Positions 39,833 to 50,404 of a DNA stretch of 64,000 nucleotides are shown piece after piece; the stretch's first letter is position 1, and the number at the start of each line of letters is the position of its first letter. The notes beneath the pieces are model-generated. The model did not search any database. It saw nothing but the letters and a program-made list of their open reading frames with translations, and was not told the DNA's origin. The position numbers and the translations under genes are program-made. The stretch comes from Cloeon dipterum. Its lineage: Eukaryota > Arthropoda > Insecta > Ephemeroptera > Baetidae. The stretch lies in assembly GCF_949628265.1 (NCBI RefSeq), contig NC_088790.1:18790545-18854544 (forward strand). Reading direction: 5' to 3'.

Positions 39833-41868
39833 GTGAGTTTTGCATCCAAAATTTTGGTCTAGACCATCATTCTGCGGATATTATATGGTGCATTGTAAAA
39901 CAGATAATCTAAAATTGCCTTGTACCTATTTTGTAAATTAGCAAACAATAATTATATGTGCCATAATACTAAATCAAGATCATAGCAATAAATTTTACTT
40001 CCTCTCATAATTTAAGCTTTTCAACAAAAGTTCAAGAACAGGGGGGTAACATAAAAATCTAATAATAATAGTTAATAAGCTGGACTATTCTCCAGGAAAT
40101 AAATTTGTTCATGTGTTCTCCGAAACAGACACCCCCGCATTTTACCACAAACTGCGGTCCAGATGTGCTCTCTTATTCTAAGTATGATGACTTATGAGTC
40201 TCCCTTTTAGGCCTCGTGTCTTTAGTTAGTAAAATAATAAGCGATAAAAATCCCAGGCTTAACTCGTGAGTTAAAAAATTGTTTGATTTTGACAGTCAGA
40301 GAGAGAGAGAGAGAGAGAGACTTTAAAAACTTTTTATAAAGGATTTTATTCTGCTTAAAATTTGTGTCTAGTTTTCATAATCAAATTCGTTTATCATTAA
40401 TTTTTTGTTTGTCACCAAAAAATATCCCAAAATAAAATTTGCATGACGTGTATTGAATCTGACTCCTGCAGGAAGCTATAAATTAGTTGTTTTAAAATAT
40501 CCAATTATCTTAATTTCAACAATAGCAACCTCAATTTGCCGATGTGCGAGGGCGGTGGTTGAAGAGAGCAGCGAATTGCTTAATCATATATCCGGGAAAC
40601 TGCGCCAGAGATAAAAATGTCGGCTGAAAAGGTCTCGCTGATTAAAGAAAAAAGCACTTCCTCTCTGCGCCTGGGAGTTTGCCTGGCGCGCGTGTGGGCC
40701 GACGCTATATTTTTCGTCGCGTTTCATCTCCACACATAGCCCTCTCATTGAACTTTCATCAAATCCATAGAGCCGTGGGTCCAAATTATTTATTTCAAAG
40801 CGGGCAGCCAAATGCCCATGTGACGTAAGCCGCAGTTTCAACGCCAGGGCTGAACAAACAAACACAAAAAGTGAACGCAGAGCAGACGAAGCAGAGAGCT
40901 GAAATGGGATTTGTTTATGGGAGGCAGTGGGTAGAGCAGAAAAGCAGATGTGTGGCAGAGAGAGCAGGGGTGGGTGGAAAAATAATTCTCTCATTTTCGC
41001 GACAGATAGTAGGCGAAGAATTATTTCGAACTAATTTATGTTGGATTTTTTATTCTAAAATATATTTTTTATTGGTCCGGTCTTTCAGAAAAATTGTAGT
41101 TTTTCTCTTTTGGAAATTTCGTTAATGTTCTTTTGCTTAAGTAAAAAATGACAAGTGTTTCATTAAAGACAAGACTTACATTTCAGTTTGTTATTTTTTA
41201 ACTGATCTTTATTAACTCAATGATGAGTTGAGGGCCGCGAATTGGCTTGAGAGGAGCACAAATAATCTGAAATGAATGGCGTTTGTGAGATGGAAACGAG
41301 GGCGCAGCAAAAAAGTTATTGGTCGTCGCCGCGCGCGATGACATCAGACTGAATAAAGAATGATGTCAGTGTGCACTTGTGCCGGCGGACTCTGTTGGCC
41401 GCTTTTTACTGCCGTTTGATGAGAAAAATAAAATGAGATTATCAGATGCTCTCAAGAGCGAGCAGATGCCGTCGGGCTCAGATTTTTTCCCTCTCGACAC
41501 TCATACCGCCCGAAACAAGATCTCAGATGATTAACTTCACAAGTTTCGGATGTTGAGAAGAGGAAGTCGTGAGAAGTTTTTTTTAATGAACCGTAAAGCA
41601 ATTTATTATTAGACACAATTTTGCTGTAGGAAATTTTGGAGCGAAACAATAACATTGCCTATCAGAACGAAAAGTATGTTTTCTTTAACATATATTTTAA
41701 ATTAGCTTCTGCCTTGTATGCTACAGAAAAGGAAAAGTAGCTAAAAGTGAAATATTTGTAGACATCTTGGCACTACGCAGCATATTGGTTTTGATTTTTC
41801 TTTTTAACAAAATTTAATAATTGCTCAGTTAGGATAAATGCACTTCATTTTTATGAAATTTTCTCTAG
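39833..41868 (+). other. Probable leader intron of SPARC
   Basis: About 2 kb without coding signal. It contains a (GA)n microsatellite at 40298-40320 and a GC-richer patch at 40.55-40.95 kb. First introns of this kind often carry enhancers, but no specific site was recognised. Confidence 0.4.
40298..40320. repeat. (GA)n microsatellite
   Basis: About eleven uninterrupted AG dinucleotide units within the probable SPARC leader intron. Confidence 0.95.
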
Positions 41869-41882
41869 GTGCCTGGTGCAAA

Positions 41883-43957
41883 ATGAGGCTTCCCCGGGTG
41901 CTGATCGCAGCTATTTTAGTTCTGCTGGTGATCGATGTGGTTACCTCAGAGAAACTGGTTTGCACTAAATTATATTTCATCGTGCTCAATGAAATAACAT
42001 TTTTATAATTTGCAGAGAAAGTACAAGAAGTTCAAGCACCCCCGCAAGTCAACTACAACCACAAGCACGACCACAGAGAGTGAAACACTGACTTTGGAGG
42101 AGGAGGATGAAGATGATGATGGCGAAAAGGTGCAGACCATTGTTGGTAAGAAAATCCTAGTAAAATAAGATTTGTGTTTCCAAACGCATCATTCAAAATT
42201 TTTAATTTTTCGTTTGTAGTTGCTGACAAAATATTTCAGCCAGAGAAATATTTCCGATAAATCCGCAAGTTGTATATAACGATGTTTTAGATCCCTGCTT
42301 GAAGAAACATTGTAGCGCCGGCCGAATCTGCCAGAGCAATGATGATGGAGAGGCCGAATGCGTATGCATTGAGACCTGCCCTGAGGAAGTGGATCCTCGC
42401 AGGAAGGTAAATCAGGAAAAATAATCTGCAGTCGTAATTCTCATCTGCACGTTCATGGGATAATAGGTGTGCACCAACCAAAACACCACTTGGGGATCCG
42501 ATTGCGAGGTCTACAGGATGCGCTGTTGGTGCGACAAGGGGTCCGACAAGTGCGAGGACGACAGCATGAAGCACCTTCACATTGAATACTACGGCGAGTG
42601 CAGGGAGATGCCCGTAAGACTTATTCAATATAACATATATTAATAATGTAACTGTGAAAAAGTGTAGGAGCCATTGGAAGAATTTAAATTAAGTTTATTC
42701 ACACGAATTTGCATTTTTATATTATAACTTGGAAAACTTTTAAAATACAATTTTAACTTTTCATCAAGAAAATTAAAGGTAATTTTTGTTACAAATTTTG
42801 AATAGTGGTTCTGATAATGAGAGCGTCCAATAAAATGTTGAAAAATCTTGTGATATTTATTCTTAAATTAAATTAAAAAGCCTAAATGAAACTTAACACG
42901 CTTCGAATCTCGTTTTGATCCATAAGTAATCATTATAAAACTTTTAAACTACAAAAAAGCCTCAGACTTGGAGCACGACAAATTAAAGAAAAAATATATA
43001 TAGATGAGAAACCATTTTAATTTATTTAAACGCGTGTCCTTGTTTAATTGCTTTTGTTTGGTTTAAAACAAAAAGTAATCTGATATGTTGGACAATTTGC
43101 AGGAATGCTCGGACGAGGAGATGGACGATTTCCCACGCCGCATGAGGGACTGGCTGTTCAACATTATGCGCGATATGGCCGACCGCGACGAGCTGACTCC
43201 GCACTACAAAGCACTGGAACGTGAAGCTGAGAACAACCAAACTCGCCGCTGGGCCAACGCTGCCATCTGGAAATGGTGCGACCTGGATGGAGAGCCGCAC
43301 GACCGCAGAGTCTCCCGTCACGAGCTCTTCCCCATTCGCGCGCCCTTGATGGCCCTCGAGCACTGCATCGCGCCCTTCCTCAACAATTGCGACGAGAACG
43401 ACGATCACAAGATCACCCTCAAGGAGTGGGGCAAGTGCCTCCAGGTTGATCCGGTCAGTGTACATTTTACTTGTTTTTATTTGGATGCTGTGGGTTGACG
43501 AGTAAAAAATACAAATTAATTTGGAGTTTGAACAGTTAGAACATGTGTAATCGTTATAAAATACAAAAATTTAAACAAGCAACACACTAATTCAATATCA
43601 TATTAGATAAATTAATTAAAATTGGGTTGTATTGCATTTCATATGCTTGAATTTCAATCACTTGGAGCGCGTTTTTTTTTAATTTTCATTGCTAATCATC
43701 TTGATTACTGATTCACAGAGCAACTTGACGCAACTTGAATTCCACAATATGGCTAGAAACTTTCATAGAAAATACCTGGTTTCGCCCAAGATACATTTTT
43801 ATCATTAGCTGATTGTGACAGGGTCTGCTTGCATGCAACTGAAAAATTGTTCAACGCCTTTAGCGTTTAATTTATTTTTTTCTGCAAGAACTCAATGGAA
43901 TTTAAATTGTTACAGGATGAGATGGAAGACAGGTGCGAGGAAGTGCGCGGCGAATAA
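41883..43957 (+). CDS. SPARC: SPARC (osteonectin/BM-40), collagen-binding matrix glycoprotein
   Basis: Six coding exons in phase: 41883-41957, 42016-42145, 42240-42406, 42467-42613, 43103-43453 and 43916-43957 (TAA), giving 303 residues. Residues 1-22 are a signal peptide; a basic and Thr-rich then acidic stretch (about 26-68) corresponds to the low-affinity calcium region. From DPC at 86-88 comes the follistatin-like domain with paired cysteines; the extracellular calcium-binding domain (about 174-303) contains FPRRMRDWLFN, WKWCDLDG and two EF-hands (around D233 and D270-E281, the latter in NCDENDDHKITLKEW). SPARC binds collagen IV and calcium in basement membranes and assists matrix assembly in fat body and haemocytes. 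Intron 43454-43915 and the others are non-coding. The only unusual point is two in-frame acceptors for the third exon. Confidence 0.97.
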
Positions 43958-44130
43958 GGTGCGCTTATTCCCTTTTGAAGAAATGGCACAACAACTCGCC
44001 GCCAAAAAGAGACTAACAACACTGCCCTTTTCTTACTAGATCGATTCTTTGATTTTTGCATTTAACAACATCGTGGAGAGCAGAAGAACACATTACATGG
44101 CACTTATTTGTAGTAAACACGTGATTCGGA

Positions 44131-44136
44131 AATAAA
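44131..44136 (+). terminator. SPARC poly(A) signal
   Basis: AATAAA 174 bases after the SPARC stop codon. Confidence 0.6.
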
Positions 44137-45008
44137 CTTAAGGCTTTCAATTAGTTGGTGAACTTATTTTACTCTAAACAACTGTTTTATTAATTTGAAT
44201 GAAACCAGCAAACTGAACGCGGAAATTTTAAACTGGGTTGCTCGACTTTAGCAGGTGCCAACAGATTACACAACGCTATCGACCTATGGGCGTGTTAAAA
44301 AGTAACAGGTTTGGCACGTCCAGTTAAAATCCACCTTACTGGATGTGCAAAAAATATGTTTACTATTCTCTATATGTGAGTCTTATGCACTTTTTAACGT
44401 ATTTTTAATGACTTATAATATTATAAAAAGTACATTCTGAGGTAAATTCACTGTTGAAAGTTTAAAACCGACCAGAGCTCATCATAATCATGAGTAGAAT
44501 GACGCCAAGTCAAGAGAGTTTTCAAGCGGTAAAAGTTAGTAGAAAGTAAGCGAGAGAAAAAATACCATCAAAGGCAAGCGCCACCAGCCAAATCTTTATT
44601 AACCTGGTAACAATCTGTTTTAAAATTTTAAAGTATGCTATTCCATTGATATCTCTCAAATATGTCCAGAACTTGTAAAAACTGTCCTCGGCTGGAAAGA
44701 AACTTAAATTTCCGCGTACAGAATTTTGAAATCAAAGAAGTAGTGTGAAAGAAGAAAGAAGTCAAACAAGTTTAGTTTAGTTTATTACGATTGCTGCATG
44801 TGCGTTGTTCAGAATGCGTAATGAGTATGTTAAAAAATAAATTTCTCAATTCCAGAGCGATCAGCATAAACTGGCTGGATTAGTGTACGCGTTTTGTCGC
44901 ATACTACACAAGCAAGCGTTGATATTCCCACTTTCACTATCGCTTCGTTGACAAGTGGTCGGGACACTGCTCGCGATTTCGCGCAATCTGCAGAGGCGGC
45001 GGGCAATC
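44137..45008. other. Spacer and HGSNAT promoter region
   Basis: Roughly 0.87 kb, AT-rich, with no coding signal until just before the HGSNAT ATG. The HGSNAT frame is open back to a TGA at about 44949 without another ATG. Confidence 0.4.
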
Positions 45009-48000
45009 ATGTCATGGCTTTTGGAGCGTTCGCATCGCACGCCATACGACTTGGGCCTCTTGGGCGTCGACCAGGCCTTCCTGGCCTACGACCTGGGCAA
45101 CAGGTCCACCGCTTTTCTCTACACACTGTCAGAGGATTGTAAAAGGGTAAGTAATTTTTTTAATCTGCTATTTTTTCCGGTGGAATCCACCTGTTACCCT
45201 TGAAAAGTTTTGCTAAATTTCTTTTTAATTTAATATTATTTAATGTGTAAGGATTTAAAAAAGTGCGGAGTTTCATATTACAAATAAAAATTCACATGAG
45301 ATGTATATTTGCGTCCTATTTGTCAATTTTCCAAAACAAAAAATAAAATCACGTTTCGTTTCACATATAAAAATTAAAAGCTCGGCAAAATATTCTTTTC
45401 TTTATTTATTAATCTTTATTTCACTGATATCACATTTAAGTTGAAAAGACTACATTACAAGAAACTTTAGTAGTTACGATGATCTTTAAAATAATTAATG
45501 ATTCAAATGCATATGTTATCATTTGGGTGTTCCTATATACATGCCTACAAAACGGTGTCAAGGATGATAAGCTCCTTTTCCTCGCCTCATTTTAATTTTA
45601 ATCGTTTTTCTATTTAATAGTGTCCCTATCAATTTGAGAGAAAGCTTGATCAGAATGAAGGAGCCAACTTTACAAAAATCAGCACAAAGCATGCGTGGAA
45701 ATTTCTTTTCACCGAAGACGACGGCGGCATGTTCATACAAAACAGCTCAAGGTAATACGCCACGCGTGGTTCTGCCCTTGGAATTGGATTCAATTTATTA
45801 AACGCATGTTATGGTGCTAATAATATTTGCTTTCGTTTAATTTGTTTGTTTTTATGGAGGCGTACAGTGAACGGAAAGTAAATGTGGCTGTGCGGGAAAG
45901 AAAAAATTAAGCTATGCTAACAAGCCACACTTATATTTAACAAATAAATATCACTGCAGACTGCTTCTGCATGCTCAAACATACGCATATTATATCGGTT
46001 AAGAGATTTCCGAACTATCCATTAAGTGCAGTTAAAAAGGAAAGTTGTTTACGAATGATTGCTTACAGCCAATTTTGCGAACTAGATGCTCAGCTAGGAC
46101 AGTTTGGCGTGTACAAGATTAATGCAGAGAGTTGTGATGTTGAAACTCTCTCCCAGCCGGTCAACATCTACACGCGTAAGTAGTTGAAAATAGGCAAATT
46201 GTAATGCCAGATTAATTTATGATTTTAATATTTTCTTCTCAGCTCTCATGTTCGTCACGTCAGTACTTCTGCTCGGCGGCATATTTATTGGCTTTTGCGC
46301 AACGATTTACAATCATTGCAAAAATAGAAGACGAGAATTGGAGCTGAGGACAGACGAAATGAAACACCAAATTGCTGAGGCAAAGCGGAAAAGAGTTTCA
46401 TCTCTGGACACTTTTCGAGGGTACTTTAATTCACTCCGTTGATTTATTGCCCAAAAAGAATAAAATTTTTCAGTCAACACGGCTTTCATTATAGAAATAA
46501 TTTTAAATTAGAAATTCGAATTAAAATATCTGGGCTGCAGTTTTTACGAATTTTTCCTGCTTATTTTTTCCAGGATCAGCATTCTGCTGATGATATTTGT
46601 CAACGACGGAGCTGGCGGCTATCAAATTTTAGAGCACGTAACGTGGGATGGATTCCAACTTGCAGACTTCGTTTTCCCTTGGTTTTACTTGCAGTATTTT
46701 AATAAAAACAACCAAATAAATTTGTTTAAATTAATAGGTTTCTCTGGATAATGGGAGTTTGCATACCGATATCAGTGAAATCTCAAATAAAAAGGACTGG
46801 CAGCAGGTTGAAGGTTATCACCTCAATTTTTAAGGTAAAATTGTATTGCCTTGAACATTGAGTTAAATATTGAAACGTCACCCCAACTACAGAGGTCGTG
46901 CATTTTGTTTGGCCTTGGCGTGATGCTGAACACTTTGGGAGTGGGACCAAAGCTTGAGACTCTACGGGTTTTTGGAGTTTTACAGCGATTTGGCGTTTTG
47001 TACTTCTTGACTGCGGGGATCTGCGCAATTTGTTGGCCGACAAATCAAAAAACGGTAAGAGCAAGGAAAAGTATTGACTGTATTTAAACAAAAAAGTGCA
47101 GGATGGCAAATTTCTGGATCTTGCTGCTCTCACCCCCCAATGGCTGATCCACCTGGCACTACATTTGGTGCATTTGTGCCTCATCTTCCTACTTAACGTT
47201 CCAGGATGCCCAAAGTAAAAATTAACTATTGAAAAATTAATTTTTTAACCATAAATCTCAGTGGTTACTTAGGCCCAGGCGGCATCACCGACGATGGGCT
47301 TTATCAAAATTGCACTGGAGGAGTTTCTGGCTATTTGGACAAAATGATTTTGGGAGAGGTTCACTTATACCAGAACCCAACAACAAAATTCGTGTACAAA
47401 ACTGGACCTTTTGATCCCGAAGGTCCTTATGGTAATTAAGTAAATTAATTCAATTTTATATTTACTCTAAAAAAATATTATTTCAGGTTGCTTGCCGTCG
47501 ATTTTAACCGTTTTTCTTGGAGTTCAAGCAGGGACGACCTTACTAATGTATAAGAAGTCTGTTCAAAGGATTCTGCGATGGGTTGCATGGGGCGGCATTT
47601 CCCTTGCTTTAGCATATTTGATCTCGTTCGTGATCCCCATCAATAAGAATCTGTGGTATGATATTACCATGAAGAATAAACTTGATTTACGATTTTATAC
47701 ACTCTATGAATAAATCCCTAAAACAGTGAAATAATACATACAATTAATGGTACTCACAGGTCAACGTCCTTCAGTCTGGCAACAAGCGGTGCTGCCTTCT
47801 TGATCCTCTCAGTTTGCTACCTTTTGGTGGATAAGTTCAGACTTTGGAATGGAGCTCCCTTCCTGTACCCTGGTAGAGTAATATGGCATTTAAATCAGAA
47901 CCAAAATAAACAAAAACCATTCACAGGGATGAATGCAACAATTATGTACATAGGGCATATGGTGGCTTACCAGTTGTGGCCCTGGCACTGGAGTTTGGGA

Positions 48001-48108
48001 CCGATGGGCACGCACTTGGTGTTGCTGATCGAGGCGCTGTGGGGCGTTGGACTGTGGACCCTGATCGCGTTCATCCTTTACCGAAAGAAATGGTTTCTTT
48101 CCATCTAA
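45009..48108 (+). CDS. HGSNAT: Heparan-alpha-glucosaminide N-acetyltransferase (lysosomal)
   Basis: Twelve exons in phase: 45009-45146, 45621-45751, 46069-46175, 46243-46420, 46574-46681, 46738-46834, 46893-47054, 47102-47214, 47262-47431, 47487-47655, 47760-47872 and 47927-48108 (TAA), giving 555 residues. A luminal N-terminal domain with the EDCKRCPY cysteine pair is followed by a first membrane helix (about 127-147), then a YeiB-like multi-helix domain with DTFRGISILLMIFVN, FVFPWFLWIMG, FGVLQRFGVLYF, SGYLGPGG-type NGYLGPGG and the C-terminal ILYRKKWF. His206 (in EHVTWDGFQLADF) aligns with the catalytic histidine. The enzyme passes acetyl from cytosolic acetyl-CoA to heparan sulfate glucosamine in the lysosome. 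No cleavable signal peptide is visible at this start, although the frame is open about 20 codons upstream without an ATG. Confidence 0.95.
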
Positions 48109-48151
48109 TCAAAGTAGCCAGTGTTTTGTACTCAAAATAGATCACATCTTA

Positions 48152-48185
48152 TTTATTGTGGCGTGTTAACAATTCCCTGAATAAA
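48152..48185. terminator. Opposed poly(A) signals of HGSNAT (+) and HIBCH (-)
   Basis: Plus-strand AATAAA at 48180-48185 serves HGSNAT (stop 48108). Minus-strand AATAAA, read at 48157-48152, serves HIBCH (stop 48240). Each lies beyond the other, so the two 3' UTRs overlap by tens of bases. Confidence 0.6.
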
Positions 48186-48239
48186 TATAATTTCTTTTTG
48201 CTCTTATTTTTGTGTAAATAATTTCTCTAGTTTGTTAAT

Positions 48240-49961
48240 TCACATGGCACTTTTGAGGCTGAAGTCGAGCTCTTGTCCTTTAGGCAGAGGCGCGAAATAT
48301 GAATCGACTGTGGCAGCAGAAACCTCGGCTAGAGTCGAAGGCTTCCACTTAGGGTTGTTGTCACGATCCACAAGGACGCTCCGCACGCCTGAAATTATCA
48401 TACCAAAAAATTATTTAACACTCAAAAAATACAATAATACAAATAAGCAAATAGAAAAAATCCATGGGGACTTAAAAATACATCTAAATGGTTTTTATGA
48501 ATTTGAGTTACAAAAATGCAATAAATCCTCAGTTTTAAACTTGTAACTGTTGTTAACAATATTTACTGATTTGATATCACTTTACCTTGGCTGATTAGAG
48601 ATGTAATGAATTAAGAACAAAATTGTTTTAAATATGATGTTTTAAAATGGCTTCAGTTTGTTCATTTCATTTTTTTTATTATTATGGCTATATGTTTAAA
48701 ATTGCAATCCATGGAGGGTAAAATAGTTGGTGAACAGATACATATTTAGAAATTAATGAAGACCTACCCTCAATAAAATCGTGTCCTGCGCAGCACCTTT
48801 GGGTCAGCCTAAACTCCATCTGCAGACACTCCTGCAGATTCTTCTCCTTTCCCAGTTTCAACTGTTTCATGGTGATCTTCAAGGACGTGGGAGACATCTT
48901 ATTTAGCGTTGCCGCAGTTTTTGTTGCCCACTCAGAGCCGTGGTTTGAGAGGTTCTGCAAGATTTCCTCCACAGTTTCAGGAGCAAAGGTGGCATCAATA
49001 TCCTTAAGCTTGGACTGCAGAGAAAATGGCTGGCTAGCAAGCTGCTTGTCGTGGAAAGAGTTGAGCACGCCGGAAACGTCCTTTTCAGATAGCAGCGCTG
49101 ATTCAAGTTCAGCAAGTTTTTCACTACTGACTATATGAGTGGCGACGCCTGCATGCAAAACATCCGCGCCTTTCAGTCGATAACCTGAAAAATCATACAA
49201 ACAATGGCTATTAATTTGTTACTACTAAGTTCAGTAGAAAAATATTAGCATTATTTTAGAAGCATCAAGAGAAATATAGCATGGGAAATATATTACCAGT
49301 CAGGGCAAGGAACATTCCTAGCTTTCCAGGGAGACGGGGCAAGAAGTAGCTGCCACCAACGTCAGGGAACAGACCAATTGCAGTTTCTGGCATGGCAAAC
49401 AGGGTCTTTTCGGTGGCAACCCTGAATCTCCCATGCACAGAAAGGCCAACTCCACCACCCATCGTGATGCCATCAATGAGAGCGACGTATGGGACTTTCA
49501 GTCTGTTGATTAACGCATTCAACTGGTATTCGGCTCGGAAGAAGTCACTGGCGAATCTGTCTCCTACTTTGGCAGCCTCAGTGACCGCCCTTACATCTCC
49601 TCCGGCACAGAAGGCTTTCTCACCTATAATAGAGATAATAAATAAATTATGTGCATCATGCTATTCATTACCTGCTCCTTTGATGATGATCGCAGACTTG
49701 TCCTTGTCCCACTGATCCAAGGTGGGTGTGATGCTCTTGATCATGTTCAAGTTCAGGGCGTTCAATGGCTTGGGCCGATTCAGTGTGATTACACCCTTGT
49801 CCCCAATCGTCTGGAAGAGGACCTCATCTGTGGCTGTGCTCATACGACGGAGCAGCAGGAGGGAAACGTGAGCAGGACGGCGGAGCTGCGTCAGATATGA
49901 ATTGTCATTACATACATAATAAGTACAATAACTTGCAAAGTCATTGAAGCCACATTACCAT
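48240..49961 (-). CDS. HIBCH: 3-hydroxyisobutyryl-CoA hydrolase, mitochondrial
   Basis: Four main exons in phase: 49843 (or 49885)-49672, 49623-49297, 49184-48768 and 48388-48240 (TGA). From the ATG at 49843 the product has 354 residues and lacks a presequence. Upstream codons to 49885 read [14 protein letters not shown], an evident mitochondrial presequence. They follow an acceptor (GACGCAG) that pairs in phase with an ATG|GTAATG at 49961-49959, giving 369 residues; I prefer this start. The crotonase fold is shown by [30 protein letters not shown] and [14 protein letters not shown]. The Glu in MPE and Asp in FPD are the catalytic pair of this hydrolase, which separates it from enoyl-CoA hydratases. 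It releases 3-hydroxyisobutyrate in valine breakdown. Confidence 0.94.
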
Positions 49962-50404
49962 AATTTTTAAGGTTAGATCGGAGATTCGACAAATTTAAAA
50001 GGCAAAATATTTTAATTCACCGGCCCGGAGCAGGGTGTTTAAAGGGAAGTGAAAAGTGGTAGCTCTGAACAAATTTTTCACGTCTGTGTCGTCTGTGATA
50101 ATTTGTATGAGGTATTTCATTCTTTACTTTGCTAACACATAGCTCAGATTAATTCTTATTTTGATAAGTTTTTGTTGGAAATAGTAAAATAATTTGAAAT
50201 GAGCAGATTTTGTGCATTAGTAAAACATTAATGGGATGGTACCACTGAAATCCACCGACAGGCAATTAGGTACACGCCCCCTCACAACACGCAGATTTCT
50301 CGACCGTTCTGTCAACATCACAACTTTATCAAATCAATTCCGTATTATGTGTCTGTGATTTCGCTTTTTAGACGGGCCTGTCGGAGAAAAAGAGACTTGG
50401 AGAA
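49962..50404. promoter_or_regulatory. Shared divergent promoter region, HIBCH / VIP36
   Basis: About 440 bases separate the preferred HIBCH start (-) from the VIP36 ATG (+). Both promoters and leaders must fit here. I saw no TATA box or recognisable factor site, so the call rests on geometry alone. Confidence 0.4.

Noticed and set aside
40584-40994. 136-codon minus-strand frame in the SPARC leader intron
   Set aside because: No homology that I can see, no splice context, and it lies in a locally GC-richer intron patch.
42230-42292. Third SPARC exon acceptor at CGTTTGTAG (42229)
   Set aside because: Joining here in phase leads to a stop within 14 codons, so only the two later acceptors are viable.
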